DNA from: Kineosporia rhizophila
Lineage (GTDB): Bacteria > Actinomycetota > Actinomycetes > Actinomycetales > Kineosporiaceae
Length of the DNA: 64,000 bases
Direction: 5' to 3'
NCBI RefSeq assembly: GCF_021277265.1
Contig: NZ_JAJSOH010000010.1
Span: forward strand, 124,001-188,000
Positions 9,427-17,119 of this stretch are shown piece by piece (the stretch's first letter is position 1; every line of letters starts with the position of its first letter). The notes beneath the pieces were generated by a model. That model saw only the letters and a program-made list of their open reading frames with translations. It ran no database searches and was not told the origin of the DNA. The translations under genes and the position numbers were made by a program.

Positions 9427-10611
9427 ATGGACGCTCTCCCGCGCCTTCTGCGCGACGGTTACCTCTGGCGCCCGGGTCGGGGCCGGCTGGCCGGCCTACG
9501 CTTCACCGGGGTCAGGGGTACCGACGGGCTGCAGTTCTTCTACGACGAGAAGAACATCCGCCGCGCCGGCGCCGTCCCCGAGCCGATCCTTTCCACGTTG
9601 TTCGGCCACGGCGCTGTGCACACGCTCGACGGAGACGCCCACCGGCACCGCAAGGCGATGTTCACCGGGCTGCTCATGCCGCCGGAGGCGGTGGCCGGGC
9701 TGACGGTCGCGGTGATGAAGGCGTGGGAGGCCGAGCGTCCACGGTGGGCCCGGGCCGAGGAGGTCGTGATCTTCGACGCCTCGGCCCGGGTCCTCACCCG
9801 GGCCGTCACCGGGTGGGCCGGGCTGGACGTGCCCCACAGCGAGATCGACGGTCTCCGAGACGATCTGGTCTCTTTGGTGGACGGGTTCGGTTCGGCCGGC
9901 CGGCGGCACTGGCGGGCGCGGGCGGCCCGCTACCGCCGGGAGAAGTGGCTGGCCAACGTCGTGAGTGACGTTCGTAGCGGCGCCCTCGAAGCGCCGGAGG
10001 GATCTGCCCTGCAGATCATCTCGGAACACCGCGACGCCGACGGCAATTTTCTGCCCGAGCGCACCGCCGCGGTGGAACTGCTCAACGTGCTGCGCCCGAC
10101 CGTGGCGATCTGCTGGTTCGTCACCTACGCGGCCCACGCCCTGCACTTCTGGCCGCAGCACCGAGAACGCCTCGCCTCTGGTGACACCGCCTTCGCCACC
10201 GCGTTCAGCCACGAGGTGCGCCGCTACTACCCCTTCGCCCCGTTCGTCGGAGGCCGGGCCGCCACCGACACCGAGTGGCGAGGCGCCCCGATCCGGCGGG
10301 GTACAACCGTGCTTCCCGACCTCTACGGGCAGAACCACGACGAGGAGCTCTGGCCGCAGCCTCAGGATTTCCGGCCTGAGCGCTTCCTCGAGAACCCACC
10401 CGGAGCCTGGGATCTCGTACCGCAGGGTGCGGGTTCCCCGGAGACCGGTCACCGCTGCCCTGGGGAGCGCATCGTCGTGGGCGTGCTGGAGGCGCTGGCC
10501 ATGCGGCTGGCGGCCAGCACCTACGACGTGCCTGCCCAGGATCTCGGCATCCGGTCGAACCGGCTGCCGGCCAGGGTGAGCAGCGGGTTCGCCGTCCATA
10601 ATTTTTCTTGA
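9427..10611 (+). CDS. CYP152-family P450, fatty-acid peroxygenase/decarboxylase (OleT-like)
   Basis: 394 residues, starting at ATG 9427. CYP152 enzymes use H2O2 directly to hydroxylate fatty acids or decarboxylate them to terminal alkenes. Diagnostic features: LLNVLRPTVAI with R223-P224, which salt-bridges the fatty-acid carboxylate, and heme Cys C344 in GHRCPGE. H65 in GAVHTLDG aligns with His85 of OleT, where hydroxylating relatives carry Gln. Other family landmarks are EVRRYYPFAPF and FRPERF. The region between residues about 20 and 45 is roughly 15-20 residues shorter than in OleT or P450-BSbeta, so the N-terminal beta-region is trimmed. The family assignment is strong; the alkene-forming activity is inferred from one residue. 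Confidence 0.9.
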   Translation: MDALPRLLRDGYLWRPGRGRLAGLRFTGVRGTDGLQFFYDEKNIRRAGAVPEPILSTLFGHGAVHTLDGDAHRHRKAMFTGLLMPPEAVAGLTVAVMKAWEAERPRWARAEEVVIFDASARVLTRAVTGWAGLDVPHSEIDGLRDDLVSLVDGFGSAGRRHWRARAARYRREKWLANVVSDVRSGALEAPEGSALQIISEHRDADGNFLPERTAAVELLNVLRPTVAICWFVTYAAHALHFWPQHRERLASGDTAFATAFSHEVRRYYPFAPFVGGRAATDTEWRGAPIRRGTTVLPDLYGQNHDEELWPQPQDFRPERFLENPPGAWDLVPQGAGSPETGHRCPGERIVVGVLEALAMRLAASTYDVPAQDLGIRSNRLPARVSSGFAVHNFS

Positions 10612-10637
10612 AAGACGCTGTTGGGAAAGGGATTTCT

Positions 10638-11534
10638 TTGAGCAACGATCAGTACACCTTCGCCAATCCGGCCGAGCAGTACCAGATGCGGCAGCCCGAG
10701 GAGCAGTACCAGGAGGGTCCCGGGCTGGACCAGAAGCTGAGCCCGAAGGCCGACCACGGGGAGCAGTCCTACCGTGGCACCGGCCGGCTGAGCGGGCGTA
10801 AGGCGCTGATCACCGGGGCAGATTCGGGGATCGGCCGGGCGGTGGCGATCGCCTACGCCCGCGAGGGTGCCGACGTGGTGCTTTCTTACCTGCCCGACGA
10901 GCAGCCCGACGCCGACGAGGTGGCCGAACTGGTGCGCGCGGCCGGGCGTAAGGCGGTGCTGGCGCCGGGAGACATTGCCGACGAGAAGTACGCCCGCGCC
11001 CTGGTGCACACCGCGGCGAAGGAGCTGGGCGGGCTGGATCTGGTGGTCAACGTGGCCGGGCGACAGCAGACCGCCGAGCGGCTGGAGGACATCACCTCCG
11101 AGAGCTTCGACCAGACCATGCGGACGAACATCCACGCCATGTTCTGGGTGATCCAGGAGGCGCTGCCGCACCTGCCGGCCGGTTCCTCGATCATCAACAC
11201 CAGCTCGGTGCAGGCCTACAGCCCCTCGCCCACCCTGGTCGACTACGCCACCACCAAGGCCGCGATCAACACCTTCAGCAAGGCGCTGGCCCAGCAGCTG
11301 GCGCCGCGGGGGATCCGGGTGAACGTGGTTGCGCCGGGACCGATCTGGACGCCGTTGCAGGCGGCCGGAGGCCAGCCGCCGGAGGCGCTGCCGGAGTTCG
11401 GGCAGCAGACCCCGCTGGGCCGCCCGGGGCAGCCCGCCGAGCTCGCCCCGCCGTAAGTCTACCTGGCCTCGGCCGAGTCCAGCTACACCGTCGGCGAGAC
11501 GCTCACCGTCACCGGCGGCATGCCCACCCCGTAG
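10638..11534 (+). pseudogene. SDR oxidoreductase interrupted by an in-frame TAA near its C-terminus
   Basis: Start TTG 10638 with AAAGGGAT upstream. The open frame stops at TAA 11454-11456 (272 residues), but the same frame continues as VYLASAESSYTVGETLTVTGGM to a TAG at 11532-11534, exactly the conserved SDR ending. An intact product would be 298 residues. NAD motif TGADSGIG is at about residues 59-66 and catalytic Y203/K207 are in YATTK. The N-terminal tail with GEQSYRGTGRL is typical of the YhdF/YhxC-type stress SDRs. A paralogue at 15660-16499 reads AEVAPVYVMLAS where this gene has AELAPP-stop-VYLAS, so a Tyr codon seems to have become TAA. The truncated product keeps all catalytic residues but loses the last strand. 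It could be a real nonsense mutation or a sequencing error. Confidence 0.8.
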
Positions 11535-11559
11535 TCCTCTCCCACGGAAGGTCGAGACC

Positions 11560-12393
11560 ATGCGCAGACTGGCCGTCGTCACCGGGGCCTCCACCGGCAT
11601 CGGGTACCACCTGGCGCGGCAGTTCGCTCTGCACCAGTTCGACCTGCTGATCACCGCGAACGAGGACCTGGGCCCCGCGCAGGCCGACCTGGAGGCGCTC
11701 GGGGCCCGGGTCACTACGGTGCGCGCCGACCTGCGGCAGTACCGCGAGATCGAGGATCTGTACGGCGAGATCCGCAAGGCCGGGCCGATCGACGCGCTGG
11801 CCCTGAACGCCGGCATCGGGGCGAGCGGGCCGTTCGCCGAGGGCGCCGGGCCGGGCACCGCACCGAGCCTGACCGACGAGCTCGATCTGGTGGCGGTCAA
11901 CGTCACCTCGCTGGTCCACCTGGCCCGGCGGGTACTGCCCGACCTGGTCGGACAGGGCGCCGGGAAGGTGCTGATCACCTCGTCGATCGCGGCCACCCAG
12001 CCCGGGCCCTACGAGGCCGCCTACGCCGCGTCCAAGGCGTTCGGGTACTCGTTCGCCGAGGGCCTGCGCACCGAACTGGAAGACAGCGGGGTCACGGTCA
12101 CCGCCCTGCTGCCCGGACCGGTGGCGACCAGCTTCTTCGACCGGGCCGACATGCGCGACACCCGGCTGGGGGCAGGCCCGAAGGACGATCCGGAAGAGAT
12201 CGCCCGGCAGGCCTACGAGGCCCTGATGGCCGGCAAGGACCATGTGGTCGCCGGATCGGTGGTCAACCAGGTCCTGGTCACCACCGAGCGGTTCCTGCCC
12301 GAGCGGGTCAAGGCCGCGGCCCACCAGATCCTCAGCCGGCCGGGTTCCGCACCCGGTTCGGCAGCAGGGCACCCGGAGAAGGAAGGAAGCTGA
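11560..12393 (+). CDS. Classical SDR oxidoreductase
   Basis: 277 residues from ATG 11560, preceded by GGAAGG. Cofactor motif TGASTGIG (8-15), the LNAGIG strand, Ser 141/142 and catalytic Y155/K159 in YAASK. LPGPVATSFF follows, and there is a family-like C-terminal region ending in a Pro/Gly-rich tail. Substrate unknown. It lies 25 bases after the broken SDR and 3 bases before chaB, so it is probably part of one transcript of stress-type genes. Longer frames reading into it from upstream overlap the broken SDR and are not used. Confidence 0.86.
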   Translation: MRRLAVVTGASTGIGYHLARQFALHQFDLLITANEDLGPAQADLEALGARVTTVRADLRQYREIEDLYGEIRKAGPIDALALNAGIGASGPFAEGAGPGTAPSLTDELDLVAVNVTSLVHLARRVLPDLVGQGAGKVLITSSIAATQPGPYEAAYAASKAFGYSFAEGLRTELEDSGVTVTALLPGPVATSFFDRADMRDTRLGAGPKDDPEEIARQAYEALMAGKDHVVAGSVVNQVLVTTERFLPERVKAAAHQILSRPGSAPGSAAGHPEKEGS

Positions 12394-12396
12394 ACG

Positions 12397-12810
12397 ATGC
12401 CGAAGACCACCAAGGGCGGCCGGCCGAAGCAGAGCGAACTGCCCTCCACCCTGCAGCATTCCGACGACAAGGCGCAGCGCACCTTCACCAAGACGTACGA
12501 CTCGGCGATCGAGGAGTACGACGGTGACGAGCGCCGGGCCCACCAGGTCGCCTACGCCGCCCTCAAGCACACCCACGAACGGGTGGGCGACGGGTGGGAG
12601 CCGAAGGAGGAGAACGGCCCCTCCGACGCCCGGGCCGAGGGCGGGCGGGACAGCGACCAGCCGACCGCGGGCGGGGTGAACGCGAACGCCACCAAGAAGC
12701 ATCTGCTCGACGTGGCCCGCCGGCTCGAGATCAGCGGCCGCTCGAAGATGACCAAGGACGAACTGGTCCAGGCCATCCAGAAGGCGAACGAGCGGGCCCG
12801 GCGCAGCTGA
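12397..12810 (+). CDS. ChaB domain protein with C-terminal Rho N-terminal-like helix domain
   Basis: 137 residues. The first 70 match ChaB: LPSTLQHSDDKAQRTFTKTYDSAI, then ERRAHQVAYAALKH. The linker is charged (GPSDARAEGGRDSD). The last 40 residues (ATKKHLLDVARRLEISGRSKMTKDELVQAIQ) look like the SAP/Rho-N fold that can bind nucleic acid. ChaB was named as a cation-transport regulator in E. coli, but the function is poorly established, and in actinomycetes it is usually a stress-regulon member. The stop of the preceding SDR is 3 bases upstream. Confidence 0.85.
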   Translation: MPKTTKGGRPKQSELPSTLQHSDDKAQRTFTKTYDSAIEEYDGDERRAHQVAYAALKHTHERVGDGWEPKEENGPSDARAEGGRDSDQPTAGGVNANATKKHLLDVARRLEISGRSKMTKDELVQAIQKANERARRS

Positions 12811-12959
12811 CCGGCGGGCCTGCTCCCTTGATCATCTGATTGCCTGATCCTTGCCGCCGGGGGTTTGCGCCGGCGCCGGTCGCGTGTAGACAGGGATCTG
12901 CGGTTCTCGGCGTCGAAACCACCGGCGGAACCGGGAACCGGCTCTGCGAGGAATGTTTC

Positions 12960-13259
12960 ATGGCATCCTTCCCGGTTCTCACCGACGGCTGCGCCGGTCC
13001 CGGCCCGGTCGGTGACGACCGCGTGGCCGAGGTCGGCCGGCGGCTCGAGCGCGAGTTCGCCGCGCACCCGGCCGAACTCGTGCGGGCGACGTGCGGCGTG
13101 TGTCTGCGGTCCCTCGACCCGTGCTCCCCCGAGGCCGTGCCGGAGTTGCTCTACCGGCTCGCGAGCCAGCGGCTCACCGAGCTCCCGGCCGCGCTGCCGG
13201 CCGAGTTCCCGACCGAGTTCCCGGCCGGGCCGGAGGCCGGGGGCCGGACCGGGCCGTGA
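12960..13259 (+). CDS. Small hypothetical protein, possible three-helix bundle
   Basis: 99 residues from ATG 12960, with GAGGA 8 bases upstream. Residues about 18-70 form an amphipathic helical pattern (VAEVGRRLEREFAA, then a Cys pair in TCGVCLRSLD, then VPELLYRLASQRLTEL). This resembles small three-helix-bundle dimerisation proteins found beside stress regulators in actinomycetes. The C-terminus is a low-complexity Pro/Ala/Glu/Phe run (AEFPTEFPAGPEA). I do not recognise a function. It precedes the ANTAR regulator by 91 bases. Confidence 0.5.
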   Translation: MASFPVLTDGCAGPGPVGDDRVAEVGRRLEREFAAHPAELVRATCGVCLRSLDPCSPEAVPELLYRLASQRLTELPAALPAEFPTEFPAGPEAGGRTGP

Positions 13260-13350
13260 GCCTGCACCGAGGGCCGGGCGATGGCATCATGATCGGGCGA
13301 AAAACGGTCGGAGGCGCCCCAGGCGGCGGAAGCGGGAGGTCGGCGAAGAG

Positions 13351-14685
13351 ATGTCGCAGAACCAGACTCTCGACGAGAAGGATCAGCCCCCCGTGGTCTC
13401 CACGGCCGGTCCGGCCCGGCCGCCGAACGAGGCTCTGCTCATGCTCCGCTCGGCGCACCAGGCCCTGCTGAGCCCGGCCGGGGGCCGGAGCTGGCCGCCG
13501 TCGTCCGAGACGCTGAGCCGGGTCGCCGACGACCTGGCCCTGGCCGAGGAGGAGCTGACGGTCCAGCTCGCCGAGCTCGACACCGCGGCCCGGGCCCGGA
13601 CCGAGGGCCGGGCCCTCACCCGGCAGATGCTCGACAGCCTGCCGGTCGCGGTGGTCACCACCTCACCGGCCGGTTCCCTCCTCGAGGTCAACCCGGCCGC
13701 CCAGGAACTGCTGCAGGTGCCCGTCGGGCGGCTGGAGAACCAGAAACCGGTCTTCGCCTTCGTCGCTCCCGACGACCGCCGCGCCGCCCGCGACCTGCTG
13801 CACTCCGCACTCCACGGAACGACGGCCGCGCACGCGTCGCTGCGACTGCTCCCGCGCGGGGGTTCCCCGGTGGTCTGCGACGTGGCCGCCGCCCGGTCAC
13901 TGCCGGAGGAGAGGACCGCACAGGTCCGCTGGATCCTTCAGCCGGTCCCGGGATCCGACCCGGCCGATCCGGCCGATCCTGCCTACCGGGAGACGCTGGT
14001 GGAGCTGGCCCGGCTGGGCGTTGGCGACACCGACCTGCCCGCGCTGCTACGCCGGGTGGCCGAGCTGGCGGTCCAGGCGGCACCGGCGGTCCAGTCCGCG
14101 TCCCTCCTCCTCGGCGACCCGGCCGACCCCGACAGCATCGTCTCCACCTCCCCCCTGGCCCAGGCCGGTGACGGGCTGCAGTACATGATCGGCAGCGGCC
14201 CGATGTTCGAGGCCTACGCCACCGGCTCACCGGTGGCGACCAGTGACGCCCTGGACGACCCGCGCTGGCCCGACCTGGCCCGGGTGGCGGGCGGGACGGC
14301 GAGCTCGGGGTCCTGGCTCGCCCTGCCGCTGGTCCTGGAGGAGAAGCCGATCGGTCTGCTGATGCTCTACGGCGAGGCCGGGCACACCTTCGGCGAACCG
14401 GCCCTCGCCCAGCTGGCGCCCTTCGTCCAGGCCGCGGCCACCCTCGTCCGCGACAGCCGGACGATCCAGGAGATGCGGTCGGTGCAGGAGCAGCTGCGCC
14501 AGGCGCTCGCCTCCCGGGCGGTCATCGACCAGGCCAAGGGCATGATCATGCTGAGCCGCCGGTGCTCGGCCGAGGACGCGTTCGCCGTCCTGGTCCGGAT
14601 GAGCAACGACAGCAACCGCAAGATCCGGGAGCTGGCGGCCGAGCTGGTCGCTGCGGCGGTCCAGGGCCGCCCACCGGTGCCCTAA
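13351..14685 (+). CDS. PAS-GAF-ANTAR RNA-binding regulator
   Basis: 444 residues from ATG 13351. Domain order: a helical/coiled N-terminus (1-90), PAS (about 91-198, LDSLPVAVVTTSPAGSLLEVN), GAF (about 213-368) and ANTAR (about 376-436, with the helix ASRAVIDQAKGMIM and the AxxxxxM/NRKIRELA pattern). ANTAR domains bind paired hexaloop RNA hairpins and act as antiterminators. GAF-ANTAR proteins in actinomycetes are thought to link a small-molecule or redox signal to transcript elongation. No paired-hexaloop target was identified. The next gene is a second GAF-ANTAR unit that is frameshifted. Confidence 0.88.
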   Translation: MSQNQTLDEKDQPPVVSTAGPARPPNEALLMLRSAHQALLSPAGGRSWPPSSETLSRVADDLALAEEELTVQLAELDTAARARTEGRALTRQMLDSLPVAVVTTSPAGSLLEVNPAAQELLQVPVGRLENQKPVFAFVAPDDRRAARDLLHSALHGTTAAHASLRLLPRGGSPVVCDVAAARSLPEERTAQVRWILQPVPGSDPADPADPAYRETLVELARLGVGDTDLPALLRRVAELAVQAAPAVQSASLLLGDPADPDSIVSTSPLAQAGDGLQYMIGSGPMFEAYATGSPVATSDALDDPRWPDLARVAGGTASSGSWLALPLVLEEKPIGLLMLYGEAGHTFGEPALAQLAPFVQAAATLVRDSRTIQEMRSVQEQLRQALASRAVIDQAKGMIMLSRRCSAEDAFAVLVRMSNDSNRKIRELAAELVAAAVQGRPPVP

Positions 14686-14831
14686 GGTCGCCTGACACCT
14701 GCTGGTGGTGGACGGCACGGCGATCCTGGTCCGCGGCCCGCCGGTCACCATCGCCACCGAGATACGCACCGGGGTAACGATTCTGCGCTGGGAACTGCGA
14801 ACCCACCTGGAAGAGCCCGGTCCGGCTGCGG

Positions 14832-15616
14832 GTGATCACCGACACCGCCGACCCGGACGAGTTCACCGACGACGACCGGGCGGCCGACGCGGTCAGCCGA
14901 CTGCCGGACGAGCGCGGTCACCTCTCCCTCGCCCTGGCCGAGTCGCCGGCCGGGCAACTGGCCGGGCACACCGAGAAGGACGACGTGCTGGCCGGTGTCC
15001 TCGCCGGGGCGATCACGATCATCCCCGGGGCCCAGCGGGCGGCCGTAATGCTGAAGCGGGGCGGCGAGCTGACCGTGGCGGCCGCCAGCGACGACGCGAC
15101 GCTGGCCTGCGAGCGGGCACAACTGCCGGCCGAGCAGCGTCCGGGCCAGGGGCCGGCCGTACGGGCCGATGCCGGCCATCGGGTGGTGACGGCCATCCTC
15201 ACCGACTCATCCAACCAGTGGCCGCTGCTGAGCGCGGCGGCGACCCGGGCCGACATCCGCCGCGTGATGGCCGTTCCCCTGACCTACGGCGAGCAGCCGA
15301 TAGGCGTGCTCAGCGTGTATTCCGGCCATGAGAACGCCTTCGGAAGAACGGTACTGAGTCTGGCCCGCTGTTCGCGGTGCACACGGCCGTGGCGTTGTCC
15401 CGACTGGAACGCGAAGAGCACCTGCGGTTCGCCATGAAGTCCCGCCAGCACATCGGCGAAGCGGTCGGAGTCCTGGTGGAACGCCACCGGATCCTGCCCG
15501 ACGAGGCCTTCCAGCGTCTGGTCAAGACGTCTCAGCACCGCAACGTGAAGGTGCATGAGATCGCCGAGGCCGTGGTCACCACCGGACAGGACCCGGAGGA
15601 GATCCAGCTGCTCTGA
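14832..15616 (+). pseudogene. GAF-ANTAR regulator with a single-base frameshift
   Basis: The GAF part runs from a GTG at 14832 and reads well to GRTVLSLA (about 15365), with a typical GAF end (MAVPLTYGEQPIGVLSVYS). After that the frame turns to Arg/Cys-rich nonsense. One frame over, the reading ALFAVHTAVALSRLEREEHL continues into an intact ANTAR domain (AMKSRQHIGEAVGVLVERH, then HRNVKVHEIAEAVV) to the TGA at 15616. Comparison of the two readings indicates one missing base near 15363-15367 (CTGGCC|CGCTG). If the shift is real, the GAF sensor and ANTAR output are uncoupled; a GTG at 15377 could still make a 79-residue ANTAR-only protein. The upstream start is weakly supported. Confidence 0.75.
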
Positions 15617-15622
15617 ACCACC

Positions 15623-15652
15623 CGGCCCGGTAGCGCCTGCGCCACCGGGCCG
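15623..15652. terminator. Bidirectional hairpin between convergent genes
   Basis: Arms CGGCCCGGT (15623-15631) and ACCGGGCCG (15644-15652) pair perfectly, and an inner GCGC/GCGC can extend the stem. It lies between the ANTAR stop and the stop of the convergent SDR. There is no T-run, as is common for high-GC actinomycete terminators. Confidence 0.65.
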
Positions 15653-15659
15653 AGCACAC

Positions 15660-16499
15660 CTACAGAACCGGCTTGCCGCCAGTGACCGCGATCCGGGCCG
15701 CCGAGACGTAGCTGGACTCGTCCGAGGCCAGCATCACGTACACCGGCGCCACCTCGGCGGGCTGCCCGGGCCGGCCCAGCGGCGTGTCCTTACCGAAGCT
15801 CTCGACCTTCTCCGGCGGCATGGTCGCCGGGATCAGCGGCGTCCAGATCGGGCCCGGGGCAACGCTGTTCACCCGGATGCCCTTCTCGGCGAGCAGGCCG
15901 GCCAGACCCGCGGAAAGGTTCGCGATGGCCCCCTTGGTCGCGGCGTACGGTGCCAGCCCGGGGTTGGGGGTGTCGGAGTTGACCGACGACGAGCCGATGA
16001 TGCTGCCACCGGCCGGCATGTGCGGCACGGCCGCCTTGGTCAGGTGGAAGTAGGCGCTGAGGTTGGTGGCGATCGTGCGGTCCCACTCCTCGTCGCTCAC
16101 GTCCTCGATCGTGTCGTAGACCGCCTGGTAGGCGGCGTTGCTCACGAGCACGTCGATCCGGCCGAACTCGGCCACGGTCTTCTCGACGATCGACCGGCAG
16201 TGGGCCGGCTCGGACACGTCACCGGGAATCAGCACGACCTTGCGCCCGGCCTCCCGCACCCACTTCGCGGTGTCCTCGGCGTCCTCGTGCTCGTTGAGGT
16301 ACGAGACGACGACGTCGGCACCCTCCCGGGCGTAGGCGATGGCCACGGCGCGGCCGATACCGCTGTCGCCACCGGTGATCACGGCGATCTTGCCTTCCAG
16401 GCGGCCGGAGCCGCGGTAGCTCTTCTCGCCGTGGTCGGGCACCGGATCCATCGCTGCGGTGGTGCCGGGGACGTCCTGTTGCTGGGCCTTGGGGGCCAT
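15660..16499 (-). CDS. SDR oxidoreductase, YhdF/glucose-1-dehydrogenase-like stress SDR
   Basis: 279 residues, ATG 16499 with GGAGGCTCC immediately upstream. An N-terminal tail (PDHGEKSYRGSGRLEGK) precedes the SDR core. Cofactor site TGGDSGIG (42-49), the VSNAAYQ strand, the SSSVNS strand and catalytic Y185/K189 in YAATK are all present, and the C-terminus ends AVTGGKPVL. Close paralogue of the interrupted SDR at 10638. Family members are commonly induced by general stress and reduce small carbonyls, but the substrate is not known. The gene faces the GAF-ANTAR pseudogene tail to tail. Confidence 0.88.
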   Translation of the reverse strand: MAPKAQQQDVPGTTAAMDPVPDHGEKSYRGSGRLEGKIAVITGGDSGIGRAVAIAYAREGADVVVSYLNEHEDAEDTAKWVREAGRKVVLIPGDVSEPAHCRSIVEKTVAEFGRIDVLVSNAAYQAVYDTIEDVSDEEWDRTIATNLSAYFHLTKAAVPHMPAGGSIIGSSSVNSDTPNPGLAPYAATKGAIANLSAGLAGLLAEKGIRVNSVAPGPIWTPLIPATMPPEKVESFGKDTPLGRPGQPAEVAPVYVMLASDESSYVSAARIAVTGGKPVL

Positions 16500-16668
16500 G
16501 GAGCCTCCTGGTGTCGGATGAGGCGTGCGCCGCGCGGGTTCTGCTCACCGCGAGGCCGGCTCCGCAGAAGGCGGGCCGGGCATCCATCAGTCTTGCCCAG
16601 GCCGACAGGCCTGCCACTCGGGGTGGTCTGCGGTTGCCCGCCGCCACCGTAACCGGTGGAATGGCCCA

Positions 16669-17109
16669 ATGATCGAGGTCCAGCGGCTCGTGAAAGCGTC
16701 CCCGCAAGACGTTTTCTCCGTCCTGTCCGACGGGTGGCTCTACTCCGGCTGGGTGGTCGGCGCCTCGCGGATCCGGTCGGTCGACGCGAACTGGCCGGCG
16801 GTCGGCTCGCGGATCCACCACTCCTTCGGGGTGTGGCCGGCCGTGATCGACGACAGCACCTCGGTCCTGGACTCGGTGCCCGGCCACCGGCTGGTGCTCA
16901 AGGCCCGCGGCTGGCCGGTGGGCGAGGCCACCGTGTTCCTCGAACTGGAGGAGGCCGACGGCGGCTGCCTGGTGCACATGCAGGAGGACGCCACGGCCGG
17001 CCCGGGCAAGCTGATCCCCAAGCCGGTGCGGCAGGTCAGCATCGCCCCGCGCAACACCGAGAGCCTGCGCCGGCTGCAGCTGATCAGCGAGGGGCGCAAG
17101 GCGCTCTGA
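16669..17109 (+). CDS. SRPBCC-family (START-like) protein
   Basis: 146 residues from ATG 16669. The pattern MIEVQRLVKASPQDVFSVLSDGWLYSGW matches the polyketide cyclase/SRPBCC fold, a helix-grip cavity for hydrophobic ligands, as do the later beta-strands GHRLVLKARGWPVGEATVFLELEE. The ligand is unknown; such genes are common in actinobacterial stress clusters. The stop is 10 bases from the stop of the convergent membrane-protein gene, with no obvious terminator in between. Confidence 0.8.
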   Translation: MIEVQRLVKASPQDVFSVLSDGWLYSGWVVGASRIRSVDANWPAVGSRIHHSFGVWPAVIDDSTSVLDSVPGHRLVLKARGWPVGEATVFLELEEADGGCLVHMQEDATAGPGKLIPKPVRQVSIAPRNTESLRRLQLISEGRKAL

Positions 17110-17119
17110 GCCGACCGGG

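Noticed and set aside
7256..9427. Long open frame on the minus strand opposite the catalase
   Set aside because: His/Val/Gly/Asp-rich low-complexity translation typical of antisense frames in very high-GC genes; the plus-strand catalase is beyond doubt.
11329..11559. N-terminal extension of the SDR at 11560
   Set aside because: The extension is Arg/Pro/Ser-rich and overlaps the end of the preceding SDR; the ATG at 11560 has a ribosome site and starts exactly at the Rossmann strand.
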